Source: Seriola aureovittata
Lineage: Eukaryota > Chordata > Actinopteri > Carangiformes > Carangidae
Length of the DNA stretch: 64,000 bases
Direction: 5' to 3'
Assembly: GCF_021018895.1 (NCBI RefSeq)
Contig: NC_079364.1
Span: forward strand, 2,660,401-2,724,400
Made by a program: the position numbers and the translations under genes
Part shown: positions 50,691-64,000 of the stretch, piece after piece
Layout: each line of letters begins with the position of its first letter
Numbering within the stretch: the first letter of the stretch is position 1
The notes under the pieces: model-generated
Told to the model about the DNA's origin: nothing
The model's input: only the letters and a program-made list of their open reading frames with translations
The model's database searches: none

Positions 50691-51714
50691 TAGGGTGGCC
50701 AAAAATGTGAAATAGATATTATATCAGTTCTAAACCAATTCATTCTCAATGCCTTAGAGGTCTGTGCAGTCTTGTCCAGAGCTGAGTGCACAGAAATGCA
50801 AAGGTCATATAGGCTCTTTAACTGTACTATTCCTGAAGCAATTAGTCGATTAATCAATTAGTTTAACAACAGAAAATGATTTTACCATTTTGATTATTAA
50901 TTTATCTGGTTAAAAATCCCAAACATTCACTGGTTCCAGCTTTTAAATGGGATGATTTCCTGCTTTTCTTTGTGATATACAACAGTAACTTGAATATCTC
51001 TGGGTTTTGGATTGATGGTTAAATAAAACAAGGAATTTAAGGCCACAACCTTGGGCTCTGGGAAATTACATTGGATTTTTTTGTTCTCCTGACATTTTAT
51101 AGACCAAGCGATTGACGATCAAGAAACTAATCAACACATTAATCAGTAAAGAAAAAAAGTTTCTGTGTTCAGCCATACCTCTTTCAGTTTAATACTCTCT
51201 ACGTCCTTGGCAGGTTCAGGGAAGATGAACACCACCCAGCCGATGTGCAGCACAGTCTTCAGTCCAAGTGGCACCTACTTACAACTGAGTTTGGATTTTA
51301 AAAGCTTCATTTTGCAATTATTAACCAGTATCACACAAGGTCACCCAATTTTATAACATAACAGTAACAGACCTGAGTCTCAAAGGGTAAGTGATGATTA
51401 CAACTCAGTCACCTTTGCGACTGACATCAGTGCCCACGTGTCAGCTCACAACAACAACAGTAACACTGATACTGTAGTTGTGTCGTGCAATGGACTTTGT
51501 GGCATTGGTTCAAACATACAGTCAACTTTCATGAAATCCAAGGACACACAGAGCATCGTAAAACATTAAATGATGAATGGATTCTAACCTTGTACAGATA
51601 AAAATAAAATATGTGTATGTATATGTATGTATGTATGTATATATACATACAGAGGGGTGACAAATTAAAGGAAACTGACGCCAGAACAGCTTTGCTTTGA
51701 TTCTACAAGTCTCT

Positions 51715-52330
51715 GGGACCAGTTGCACAAAACACCTTAAGTTAAGATTTTCCTTAAAGTCTGAGTCTTAAAATGTTTACTTAAGTATTTAAGTTTTTCT
51801 ACTTATCTATTAGTCTTACATTTAAGGAATCACTTAAAGTCAGTTAAACCGTCACGCAAAAGACCTTAGCGGCCACATGGCTGAGGTTAATGGGATAAAT
51901 GGAACCCAATGGAAACCCTTAACAATGAAAAACTGATTCTACATAACAGGTTTGACCGGCAATCAGTTTATAATTAGTCCAACCGATTAGAGTCAGATCA
52001 CTCCACTTGATTTTCGCTCTACAGTTTTATGCCACGTTATCTTTCTGCTCAGTTGTAGTTATAGTCACTGACTGACTGCTAAACACAGTGAAGTTCCCAT
52101 CAAAACAACAGGAGGATGTGATTAACTTCTTTAATGTTGCGGCTAACAGGTATCACAAGCTGATACCAGCAAACACACAGTCCCAATGGAAACGGTAGAA
52201 TTCTAGCGCTGTAAAATCTCTTTCACTGCTGCAAAATGACTTAACTAAGAGATTCTGTGCAATACCCTTAGGTAACTCCCTTAGCTAAGGAGAAATTAAA
52301 CCTTAAGTGCCATACTTAAGTAGGAAACTC
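51715..52330. mobile_element. Possible decayed MITE
   Basis: Begins CTGGGACCAGTTGCACAAAA with TTAAG-rich sequence and ends with similar TTAAGTGCC/CTTAAGTAGG sequence. Outer inverted repeats are not clean, so the limits are uncertain. Confidence 0.3.
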
Positions 52331-52953
52331 ATCAGTACTCATCAAACCATTCAGTAATGCCTCGTGCTCTCCGGATGAATGGCATCGTCATCAGACACAA
52401 TATTGTGTTCAACGTCAGCCTGTAACTGATACTTAAACTTGCATCATAAATTCACTGAACCGATTTATCTAAATATACCAAAGGTCAACCTGAGTTGCAG
52501 GGAGTTCACATTATGCAACACTTGACAAAGTAAACTGCAATATAAAATACAATGTAGAATAATGTATGTCCTCTGAGGAGCAATACTTAAAGCAGAAGTC
52601 TCATGATAGTTGTGCTCATGCATGTTACATTTATAGTTTTTCCTCTACATTTTGCCAATAATCTGTTGAAGTAAATGAGAAAACCAGGGGCTTTCCCCTC
52701 TCGTGGAAACATTGTAGGGTAAAGGTTCTGCGGCTGTATGTTCTGTATGTTGCCTCATCATGAGTGTAATCTGCGGGCTCAAAGTATGTACAGACTGTGT
52801 TTAATCACAAGTGAAACTGTGCCACTGTACTTCATAATGTTACATAACTGAAATCAGTTGGCACTTTTCGGCACAGTATGGAGCGGTAATTCCTTTTTAT
52901 TCAAATCTTCAAACTGTTTACTAAACCTTCATCATGATCATCAGAGGTTGAAG

Positions 52954-52954
<1 letters not shown>

Positions 52955-52992
<38 letters not shown>
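52955..52992. repeat. (TA)n microsatellite
   Basis: About 19 uninterrupted TA units. Confidence 0.97.
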
Positions 52993-52996
<4 letters not shown>

Positions 52997-54302
52997 GTTG
53001 TTTTCAGCAGACTGGAGTGGAACACCGGAAAAAAAACAAGCTGTTTGTGTGACCCACCGCACCACTCAAAATACCATCCACACGACATCCTTACATCTCT
53101 GTGCCTCATAAATACCAACGAGCAGCTTCTTCCTTCAGAGCACTGATAATTATGGGGCTGCTGCCTGTGTATAATTTACAGCAGAAAAAAAAAAGCTTGT
53201 GAAGTAAACGTGGAGGGGAACTTTGTAATTTTGAAGCACGTGGCGATACAGCGTGCAGTCCCAGTGGTTATGGGTCTGCTAAACACCACAAAGTCCAGGG
53301 ACATCCAGGATGCAGCTCCGCCAGGATCCCTATAGCGACATGAGGAATGGTTTAGTCTCATTTCTACGTCATTTACTACTAGAAGAGATCAACAATGATT
53401 GTTTTGACCCAAAATTGCCCTCTTGACCCAACCGCATCAGAAAATTGATCATTTCTGCCATTAAAAAAAACAAAAACAAGCTCTTGTAACAACACTACTT
53501 CAAACACAACCTCTTTATTTGAGAAGACACAACACAATCCGTTAAGAATGTTGTCACACAGATCAGTGTTTAACATTGAAGTCCACGAGTGCTGCCTGCA
53601 GTCTTATACGTCACATATATCTTAAAGGTAAACAAGAATAGATATATGCTGCTCTATTTCAAAACTTTATATAAACAATGAATACATATTAAGGTGTTCT
53701 GTAATAAAGATATTGGCACTCACAGTATTTACTTACTTCTAATAATACACTGTACATTTTACAAGATTATACTGTCTGTGCAGTGCAGCACAGTAAAGGC
53801 CTTGCATTTTAAACCATGTCACAACCTTTAGCACCGGAAAAGTAAAGAATTGTGCAAAGTCTGCTAGCCTATAAAGCGTAAAATAAAAAATAAAAATAAA
53901 AAAAAACAACAGATAGGTGTCCACATGTAAACATTCTTTGATAGTCTTAGAAACATTCTTTGGAGCCTCAGAGGAAACAGCGATAACAGTTGCCCATGTG
54001 AGGAGCTTTCAACCAAGCTACTACATGAGGTTCACCCTGTCAGCTGCATGTGAAGAGTTTTCCAAAGCTCATTTATTCAACTTTCAAAATCAAACCAGAT
54101 ACGTAGCGTTCATTATACAATATTGACACTGACACATAAGCTGTCCAAAGTGTCCAAAATTTTACTTAGAGCTCGAGAAAAGCTGCTAAGCCGCTAAACC
54201 AGTTTTTGGAAAACCCTTCATGCTGTAGTCAAACATGAGACTACAGTACTTATGTTTTGAAAACTCTCACTTATTTGATTGGCTGACTGTTTGAAGCCGT
54301 TG

Positions 54303-54380
54303 TTTTACGCACACACACATGCACGCTCGCACACACACACACACACACACGTACTCAAACACACATACACACACACAATC
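54303..54380. repeat. Interrupted CA repeat
   Basis: CACACA runs separated by short interruptions. Confidence 0.9.
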
Positions 54381-54807
54381 CTGTGATTGTTAACAGATAA
54401 ATTCAATGCGCTAAACCAAAAATGATCATATATGATTAAAAGAGGCATTCTTTGTTATATATAATATTTACTGGGAAAATATTACTGTGATTTGCATTAC
54501 GTCGTGTTTAGTGTTCTGATGTAACTATTACAGGATGTTTTTATGGTGTGTCTAATGTCTAGTGGAGGCCAATATCACGTACACACTGTCAGATGATATA
54601 AATAGCAAAGTAAGATCTTTGGTGTCACACTCTGCTCAGACTTGACTTACCACTTACTTTCTTAGCAATGAAGACAGTTTGAATTTACTTGTATGCCCAG
54701 GTTTTGAGATATCCTTCTGAGATTTCAATGTCACAACATAAAAAAATCTGTTTTTTATAAATTCAGAACAAACATCACTTTCTACAAACCTTGTCCCCAA
54801 CAATTAA

Positions 54808-55307
54808 AGGTCCCATATTTTACACTTTTCTGGTGTTTTATTTGACATTTTGATATTCTTCAGAAGATATATTTGTTGTTTAAAGAACCAAAAACCATCT
54901 CCTCTCTCAGGCTTCTCTCTGGAGCTCTAGTAACAACAGGTCGGTGAGCCAATCAGAGGGGAGAGAGAGGAGGCTCTGAGCCTCTCTTCTGATTGGCTCA
55001 CTCTTTTTTGAGTTATCAAATAAAAATATAGCTGATTTCAGGAAAACACTCAGAGAAACCAAATCCTGCAAGACTGGATGGTGGGTGCAGGTGGGTGGGG
55101 CTTGGGGAATGGCTGAGTGTGTTGAGTGTTTCGTTGTGACATCACAAAGTTCCAGAAGTCCTGACGGCTGGTTTTAAGGCTCAGTTTCTGAATACAGGCT
55201 GTGTGCATTTCTCTGTGGACTGAGGCTTTGATACTTTCACAGTATTAATAGACCTGCTTTATAATCAAACAACACATGGACATCTACCTTTACACAATAT
55301 GGGACCT
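54808..55307. mobile_element. 500-bp MITE with TTAA target duplication
   Basis: The ends are AGGTCCCATATT and, reverse-complemented from the right, AGGTCCCATATT. TTAA flanks both sides at 54804-54807 and 55308-55311. The TTAA site is characteristic of piggyBac and Kolobok elements. It has no transposase frame. Inside, 54944-55001 forms a separate hairpin with arms GTGAGCCAATCAGA that each contain a CCAAT box. Confidence 0.88.
54944..55001. repeat. Inverted repeat with CCAAT boxes inside the MITE
   Basis: Arm GTGAGCCAATCAGA at the left and TCTGATTGGCTCAC at the right are exact reverse complements. The loop is a GA/CT-rich sequence that can itself pair (GAGAGAGGAGGCTCTGAGCC). Confidence 0.85.
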
Positions 55308-56597
55308 TTAATAGGAAGTAGACCTTGAGTTGGGGCTGCTCTGTCAAAATGCTGTTTTCAATATTTTGGGGTTCCAGCATGTTCTGTGGATTAATCTGAG
55401 AAACAAAATTATTTTCACCTTCATTGTACCTCTTGGTTGGCACCAGAAATTTCACACAGACACGGTCACATGAAACTGTTAGGGGCCCAGGGCAAAAATT
55501 AGCTCACGCAGCCTGTGCAGCATGTATACAATGGTGCCCCTAAGTTCCAATCAAGTACAGACTATACAGAAGACTTTACATAAAAGCTTCATTATATGAC
55601 CAGAAACCAGCGATGCTATGGTGGAAAAACTGGACTGGACCCAACTTCATTTAGGAATATGGCCCACATGAGCACAACCTAAATTTAAATAACTAAACAT
55701 GATTTTGACCATGATATCAGGTAATAATGCAGGACCTTTCTTCAATTGTCATTGTACTTTAGGGGTGCACATTTGCAAATAACCAAAAAACAATTCAAAC
55801 AGTAAATGTGGGACCTTATGGTGCCCCTGGGGGTCTAGGGAAGTTGGGGCAGTTTCCTTTTTTGCCTGGTTGGTAATCCATCTTTGAAAACAGATATCAC
55901 TAAACCTGGGCAAAATACGTGGTTTTTTTTTTAATATTTGAAGTGAGAAGAAGTAAATAAAGCCCCTGCAGCAAACACAACACAAAACCAGGAAACAAAA
56001 ATAAGCCTCAAAACTTCATGAAACACAATACATTAACCTGTAAAGAGAGTCTAATTTTGACATCTGTTTGCAGCAGTGGTTGTATGTACTTATTTCACTT
56101 TTTTTTTAATTTAATTATTCATTTATTTTTTAACATTTGAAGCTTTTATATCCCTGATAGGAATTTTCACTCCTGCCTCTGCCTCATGGTCTCACTCAAC
56201 CATAAAACTTACAAAGAAAATAAAATAGGGTAATTATTTATTTTATAGGCCGTAAATTCCAATTTAGTTCCAAATGACTTTCTAAGAAGTTTCCTGGAAA
56301 GAACCATGTAATTTGGTGCTAATTAATTAATTATAATTCCCCATACATGAAGAATAAAGTTTCCAATAATAAAATGAACAAGTAATAAATATCAACTGGG
56401 GTTTCAATGGAGCAATTCCCTGTATAATAAACTCCACACAACTAATTAAACTAACTAAAATGACTCTCAGTTTTTCCTGTAATTAGTACAAAACTACGCG
56501 GTTCTTTCTAGGAAATGTTTAATAAATTATTCGGACCAGTAAAATAAAGCGTTACCTAAAATAGTACTGTAATGAGACTTGTAGGAACTATTTTCCC

Positions 56598-57443
<846 letters not shown>

Positions 57444-57445
<2 letters not shown>

Positions 57446-57467
57446 AAAAAAAAAAAAAAAAAAAAAA
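57444..57467. repeat. Poly-A run
   Basis: Twenty-four consecutive A residues upstream of fibin. Confidence 0.95.
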
Positions 57468-57744
57468 GTTTTAACAACCTCACTTCTCCTCCTTCAATCG
57501 AGCCCGCCAACTTCCATCACTGTCGGTGGAGAAGAGCCGGGAAGCAATGTATGAAAAGTTTGGGAGGTTTCGGCGTTTGAACACACTGTTGTACTCCTGA
57601 CTTCACTCGGTGCCTCAAACGCAACATCTGGATGTCTCAAGTGCCGCGCTCCGGTTTTTGGCTAATAATACCTTCTGTGCTACTCCTCAAATTACAAGCC
57701 CCTCCGTCACTTAAAAGGCTGCATTCAGCTCGGACCGGGATACT

Positions 57745-57766
57745 GGGGGGGGGGGGGGGGGGGGGG
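57745..57766. repeat. Poly-G run
   Basis: Twenty-two consecutive G residues followed by CCC. The length may be unreliable in the assembly. Confidence 0.95.
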
Positions 57767-57767
57767 C

Positions 57768-58456
57768 CCAAGCTGTTAAACCGGGGAAAGACCAAGTTCG
57801 TGTTAATTCACATAACAATTACAAGTTGGCGTTGGGTACTTCAAAAAGTTATATTACACTGCTGAGAAATACTTAAGTGCCCACTTATAACTTGAAATGT
57901 AACCCAACACACCAGTCCTGTAATTATAGTCCAGCAGTACGTGTATGGATTTACGTAATAGTAGTACGTTTGTGGATTCAGTTGTAATTTCTGAGACATT
58001 TGTGGTGTTATTGTAGCTGCTGAACCAGGTTATTACATTATTTGAGGTTGACTCAACCTGGTACAGCATTAAAATGTTGCTTATATATTTATTGATAATC
58101 AAAAGTAATAGTAGAGTTATAATGATATAATTCAATTCTGCTGCTGGGCTCTTTTACTTGTGATACTTTAAGTACATTTTGATAGATAGATAGATAGATA
58201 GATAGATAGGTAGATAGATAATACAAGATAGATAATAATACAAATAATAGTTAATAAAAAATAATAAACAATAATAGCTACATTGATGATATATATAATT
58301 GATGATGATACTTATGTATTTAAATAACATTTTCGATGCAGGATTTTTGTAATTGATTATTTTCACACGATTGTATTTCCATTTTTCCTTAAGTAAAGTT
58401 TATGAAAACATCATCCACCACTTGCCATAATACAGCCTGGTAGGCCATTTACTGTT
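57768..58456. other. Intergenic DNA, no gene seen
   Basis: AT-rich sequence with a GATA microsatellite at 58181-58220 and no supported exon. Confidence 0.6.
58181..58220. repeat. (GATA)n microsatellite
   Basis: About ten GATA units with one GGTA interruption. Confidence 0.95.
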
Positions 58457-59069
58457 ACTGAGCACTTTATTAGGAACACCACTTAAACTGGTTATATAGG
58501 CCTCCCTTTTCTCTCTAAACAACCTCAGTTCTCCCTGGCATGGATTCTACATGCCTTTGAGATTGTGGTCCATGTTGACATGATTACATGACATCATTTC
58601 TGCAGATTTGTCAGCTGCACATTCATGCTCCAAATCTCCTGTTCAACCACATCCGGAAGGTGTTGTGTCGGAGTCACAGCTGGTGACTGCATGGGGAGGC
58701 CGCCGAAGTACACTGAACTCATTGTCATGTTAATAAAACCAGTTTTTTTTCCAGTTTTGGTGAGCCTGACTGGAAAGGAACCCAACAGGGTCGATGTGTT
58801 GTGCACTCAGACATGCTTTTCTGCTCACCACAGTCATAAAGAGTGGTTATCTGAGTTACTGTAGCCTTTCAGCTCCTGACATCGCGTTGTATGTGAAAAT
58901 CCTTGGAGAGCAACAGTTTCAGAAATACTAAAACAAGCCCATCTAGCCACAGTCAAAGTCACTGAGATCACATTTTTTCCCTGTTCTGATGTTTGATGTG
59001 AACATTAACTGAAGATGGATAATTGCACGAATAAGCAGGTGTAAAAGTGTTCCTAATAAAGTGCTCAGT
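58457..59069. mobile_element. 613-bp TIR element with ACTGAGCACTTTATTAGGAACAC ends
   Basis: Left and right ends are nearly exact inverted repeats of about 22 bp (ACTGAGCACTTTATTAGGAA and its reverse complement GTTCCTAATAAAGTGCTCAGT). No transposase frame is readable, so it is non-autonomous or deleted. The target duplication is unclear. A shorter decayed relative is at 40746-40935. Confidence 0.75.
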
Positions 59070-62000
59070 GCTGTATACTCCTTAAAGTAGAGTTGAATTT
59101 TGGCCACCTTACCCTCCACTTTATCCCTGCCAACAGTTGTTAACATGTAAAATTTTAATTGCATTTTAAAGGCTTTAAATGCTTCTTTTTTTTTGTGCAA
59201 GTGCAAAAGTCATTATCCAGTACCAGAAATACAGTTGTAGAGCCTGTGTCTGGCCTTTGTAGGTAGGAGCACATAGATTCAGGAGATATAAAATCATGTT
59301 CTCCAAGCTTTCTTTAACAGACTGACCACCTGTTTTTAGTTGCCTCCTGGTATCAAATGACAAGGCCAGTTTATTTCAAGGCAAATAAAAATACACGTGA
59401 TTGTCACCTGTTGAGTAATGGGAGCTGAAAATCTTGGTTGCAGTTTTGGCCTATAATTTGTCTAGATTTTTTACCACACGACTCTGATTATAATTGTTCT
59501 TACAGTATTTTGGGGAAATAAAAGAAATGTTCTGAAATACGCTCCTCGGTGTGCCAGCAGAAGATGCATTTTAAAAACGTTGATCCAAAAAATGCCATTC
59601 AAATGAAATGATAGTGCCTCTTCCAGGAGGATTAAGCCGCCAGTCACAAAAGCAGCGCCCCAAGGGAAGAGGGATTTTCAATGTGATCATCTATTTCAAG
59701 AACTAACATGGTAAGAGTGATCTAATTTGCTAAACCCACAATTCCACTCAAATGTGTGCATATCTTTCCAGTGGAAACAGTAGACGTTACAGCGTCACCT
59801 ATACCTCCGGGGAGTCCTGCTCTCATTTTTCCACTATGAGTGATTATTCAGGGTTGTGACCTGCGTAAATGAAGCTTGAGCAGACGTGGTAAACAGGCAT
59901 TGTTAAAAATCCGGTTTATTGATCAAATAAAATATCCTACTATAGGACAAAAAACTGGAAGTGAATGACTGTGTTACATAAGCCTTACGTAAACCGAGGT
60001 CTGCACTGTGCATCAGCCTGATTCACAATGTCCAAAAAATGCCTCACTGCTCGTCGTGTCTGTCTTACCTCAATAACGACAGAGAAATCGAAAGACCATA
60101 ATTTCATGTTGTCTGCCACCCAGTCCTCGTCTCAAACTCACTCTTGCACTGAAGTTCAGAGATTTTACAATTACAAATTCTGGCCTCAGCGCTGACAGTA
60201 ATAATATGCATGGACATGTGTGCACCTCCACTTTTATTGGAAACCCGCGGTGCTAACTCCATTAGAAAAGGAATATACTGTCGGAGACCAGAGTGGCAGC
60301 CTGGAGATGCATAACAGCATCTGCCCTGTGACATTACTCTGCAGAAGGAATTTAAATGTGGTGTCAGACAAAAAAAAGAAAAGAAAATGGAAAATGAAGT
60401 CATGTTATGGGGCTTTTTTTAGGGTGTGTGTCCCTGTCTTGATTTCAAGTCTTTTGTGGCACATTTGCATTTACATTAAATCATTGTGAAGAGGGGAGAA
60501 ACTCCACCTACTCACATAGGACAACAAGGAGTTGGTGGTGACCTCCCTCTTTTTGCACTTCAGCTGGAACACATAACACAATCCAGAGACTGTCTTTCTC
60601 TCACCAGTCCTCTGTTGTGTGAGCGTCTATTTTGTCCTCTCTGTCTGCATATTGGCTGAAATTAAAATTTAACAATACGTAACAACATGTAACAACCTCG
60701 TTTGTAATAAAGTGCCTTCAAATTTGAGCTAAATTGACCAAGTTGGGATTAGATCCCAGCTTGGCAAACCTCTGATTTTCAAACTTGAATGAAAATGATT
60801 CAACAATCAGGCTCAAAGAGTGCTCGCCCTGATTGCAGAAAAGATTTTATTTATTTTAAATTGTTGGGAGCAATTGAGACCGACTTCTGCACTGAACTGT
60901 ATTATGTTATTTTAAACCTTGCAATTGAGTTAAAGTATATTTAAGAATATGGTCATTAATGGCTCCTCTTATTGACCTAATTCTGGTAGGTGTTGTGTGG
61001 CAGGTGAAATAAAACTAAGTTTTGCTTGGTCTCTGTTCAGAACAGAAGTCAGCGAGTGCAAACAAGTCCAAAGGAAGCAGACAGGCAGATAAAAACAGGC
61101 AGAGATCAAGCCGTACAAACAAACAGGCAGGCAGGAACAGATGACTGAAACACAGCGGCACAAAGCTACACTGAACAATCTGCAGAGAGCTAGTTTTGTG
61201 TGTATAAATATATATATCTATATATATATAGATATATATATATATATTATTGATTAGGAGTTACAAATACAGTCAATCAAAGCCAATGTAAGACTCCATT
61301 AGCTACTACCAAAGTAGTAAAATTACATCATAATGCAAAAAAATGTAAATTTAAATCCAAGACAAAAAGAGGAAACAAGAAAATAACAAGAAATACAAAC
61401 AACAGTAAAACTACTAAGGACAAAGTGACAAGTTAAAAAATCAATAATACCACTAAAAACAGCTTCAACAGTGACTGAAGAATAAAATGAGGTTAAAAAA
61501 TGAAAAGAAAATGATCTTATTCTAATATTATGTAATAAAACATGTCCTTTTTGTAGAGGGGCTGTTGTTCTGTGCCATTAGATATTTCTTTAAACTCTTC
61601 TTTAAAAACACTTTTACTTGTAAATGTGAAATATCTGAAAGCAAATCATTCCATGTTTTCATTCCTCTGTACACTGTCCTCAGTCGGCTGCCTTGCATTA
61701 GTTTTTGAGACTGGAAGTAAAAAACCACCTCACAAAGGTGATCCATGTATTGAGCTGCATTTCATTGCATAGATTAAAATTTTTGCAAAAGCACAAAGCT
61801 TTTTCTTGTGCATGAAATTGCTGGAATTGCTCCAGGAAAGCAACTCAAGTCATTTCTAACCTAGAGAATCAGTGCCAATAGTCGCGTCTGAAACTGCTAT
61901 TAAAGTGACATTAAGTGAAAATAAAATAAAGTTTGAAAAGTTAAATATTCAGGAGTTTAAATACGTCACATCTTCTGACTTAATCTCAGACACAGAGCAG

Positions 62001-63029
62001 TTTCTATACTGGGAAAAGTCGACTTGTGTGTCCAATGTGTCACACATCTGTGTCTAATGCTGCGACAAAATCCTGCCACACTCACTCAGTCTCACCCAAT
62101 TAGACGTAACAGAAAATCTATGAAAATGTTTTTGGCTGCACGTCTGCTTACTTTGAGCCCTTATGTCACAGTTTGCTTCAAATTATATCCAGACTCCATA
62201 CTTTGCAGCGCTCTCCCTCAAAACCCTTCTGGCAGTCTGCTGCGGAGCACCAAGCCAAAGAAATGATGACCCAGTGTGCCCAGTGGCTGCAGGACGGTGG
62301 CAGTGACATCATACATCATGTGGACTTTCAATAGACTGTTTGTGCAGCAGCTCAGACCCTGTAAAGTGTAACACAAAGAGAAACTCCTTATGCTTTTCCA
62401 TTATCAGTTGTTTCTCCTACTCAGGAAATCTATTGTATTCCTTGACAGATTGTGGGCCGAGGAGGATTTAGATAGTGCAGCAGGGAGACAGCCAGTGCTG
62501 AAGATGCATTGCCTTGTCTGAGGATCCTCAAACTGTGTATCTGTAAAGCCAAAAGTCTTTCGTATCTGAAAAGTCGACAGACCTATCACTTGTTGTGTAT
62601 AAGACAGTTTCTCTGCTATGGAGCTAATGCATAAGTGTGATGTTCTGTCTTCTTACAGCTGTAATACATTTCAGCCATCCTGTTGGGTTAGTGTTAGTCT
62701 TTTATGTGAGTGCAACTGTAACACACTCTCTGGATTTGCTCCAACTTACACACCAGGCTAATGTAAATTTAATATGCAGAACACATCGTAATCCTTATTC
62801 CCATATGAACAGATGTGTTAGCATGTGAGGGGATCATGGTATTAGATTTTTCAAGGTTTTTTTATTTCTTCTACCGAGCTCAGACAGACGAGCGAGGATG
62901 TTTCAGACAGTCTGCTGGACATCAGCTAAGTAGAAATACACCTTGGTAGAGCATGTGCACTATTTTAACCACAGTAACTGCATGGCTCCATTGGTCACTC
63001 CACCACTTTGGTACAGACTCAAATATCTT

Positions 63030-63310
63030 GACAATTACTGGATAGATTGCTATAAAGTTTTGTACAGACGTGTCTGGTGTCCAGAGGATGAAGTGTACTC
63101 ACTCTGATCATCCCCTGATTTTCCCTCTAGCGCCACCATCAGGTCAAAATTGTAACATGTCAGGTACTTTTGGCTTCAGCTGTACTTTGCATTTATTGCT
63201 AATTGACAAATGTTACCTCGTTAGCTAACACCCTACACCAAGATGGTACACATAATAATCATTAAACCTGCTGAACATCTGCATGTTAGCATAATGACAT
63301 TAGCGACTGG
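63030..63310 (-). repeat. Common fish dispersed repeat, copy 5
   Basis: In reverse orientation: CCCTCTAGCGCCACCATCAG, TCATCCCCTGATTTT and TGTACTTTGCATTTATTGCT match the family at 37.5 and 49.6 kb. Confidence 0.6.
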
Positions 63311-63464
63311 CCCAAAGCATGGCAGTGCCCTGGTACACAGAGCCACTAGCATGGCTCTTAGCCTTGCTACATTACTGTTGAGCTAATCTAACTCAGCTTT
63401 GAGTCAAGATGATAAAGTTCTGTAATGTCTGCTTCTTCCAAAAGGATAAAAACATGAGTAGCGC

Positions 63465-63593
63465 AAATTCTTTAGCTAATTCTTTAGCTAATTCTTTTGC
63501 TAATTCTTTAGCTAATTCTTTAGCTAATTCTTTAGCTATTTCTTTTGCTAATTCTTTTGCTAATTCTTTTGCTAATTCTTTTGCTAATTCTTT
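63465..63593. repeat. 12-bp minisatellite TTTAGCTAATTC
   Basis: Ten to eleven copies of a 12-bp unit, alternating between TTTAGCTAATTC and TTTTGCTAATTC. Because the unit is a multiple of three, both strands stay open (ANSL and KELA repeats). There is no sign that either is a real gene. Confidence 0.95.
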
Positions 63594-64000
63594 CCACACA
63601 TTTTTTGATCAAAACAATCCTGATATTGACTGATAATAGAACTATACATAACGTGTATTTCTACATATAATTATCCATTATTAATATTATTGATTTTTTT
63701 TATTTGTGTGTATGTAATGTAATGTTTTATTGTCATATTTGTGTAGTTTGAATATTTTCCTGTATGATGTTATACAGTGTGAATTTTAGGAATCAGAAAT
63801 TACATCTTTGTTGCCATGAGTGATATTGCATTCTGTACATATTTGTTTTCATGCATTTTCTGTTTTTAATTCTTACTATGTTTACAATGGAAATTGCTGT
63901 TTGCGTTATGTCTTCTTCCTCCTAATTTATTCCATCCATATTCATATATTCCATCCATATTTTCCTTTTTCTTTGTGTCTATCTTCCCCTGCTCCAGCAG

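Larger units (their letters stand above)
48791..56597. other. Intergenic DNA between bbox1 and fibin
   Basis: About 7.8 kb without a supported exon. It contains a 42-bp minisatellite, three copies of a common fish dispersed repeat, a TA and a CA repeat, a possible MITE at 51.7-52.3 kb and a 500-bp TTAA-flanked MITE. The left end should include the bbox1 promoter and the right end the fibin 3' UTR. Confidence 0.6.
59070..64000. other. Intergenic DNA right of fibin, no gene supported
   Basis: No exon with conserved coding look is found. A palindromic TA stretch lies near 61206-61247. From human synteny slc5a12 would be expected beyond this side, but no part of it is visible. The final CCCCTGCTCCAGCAG resembles an intron end, but the window stops there. 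Confidence 0.5.

Noticed and set aside
63393..63633. Protein with KELA or ANSL repeats
   Set aside because: The 12-bp repeat unit keeps both strands open automatically. No gene context.

Overview
The window is nuclear DNA from a ray-finned fish, most likely a percomorph-type teleost. The evidence is intron-split vertebrate genes, long 3' UTRs, AT-rich non-coding DNA, many microsatellites and several recognisable teleost dispersed repeats and MITEs. No prokaryotic-style operon, CRISPR array or viral gene is visible.

Layout. (1) 1-4.8 kb: the last two coding exons and C-rich 3' UTR of a plus-strand gene I do not recognise. (2) 8.0-48.8 kb: the whole bbox1 gene (gamma-butyrobetaine dioxygenase) on the minus strand. 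Seven coding exons with GT/AG borders join in phase into a 449-residue protein with every known metal ligand present. A probable non-coding first exon lies near 48.7 kb. (3) 56.6-57.2 kb: intronless fibin (fin bud initiation factor), also minus strand, upstream of bbox1. The fibin-bbox1 pair matches the neighbourhood I know from human 11p14. (4) 57.3-64 kb: intergenic DNA with a TIR element, simple repeats and a 12-bp minisatellite, but no exon I can support.

The striking feature is the last bbox1 intron (8.15-25.16 kb). It holds about 8.1 kb of a 36-37 bp satellite in one orientation, a 0.6 kb spacer, and about 6 kb of the same family in the opposite orientation. A related flank of about 180 bp with an RNA polymerase III B-box-like motif lies at the right edge of both arrays in the same direction. 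A terminal-inverted-repeat MITE sits cleanly inside the second array, and a deleted hAT transposon lies just beyond it. The intron transcript could in principle form a multi-kilobase hairpin.

Other introns and spacers carry decayed mobile DNA: a Tc1/mariner relic, an element with GGGCCTCATTTATCAA ends, a TTAA-flanked 500-bp MITE, two copies of an ACTGAGCACTTTATTAGGAACAC-ended element, and several copies of a common fish dispersed repeat.

Functionally, bbox1 makes the enzyme of the last step of carnitine synthesis. Its predicted N-terminal extension looks like a mitochondrial presequence, which the human protein lacks. fibin encodes a secreted factor of pectoral fin bud initiation. The two are neighbours but have no obvious pathway link.
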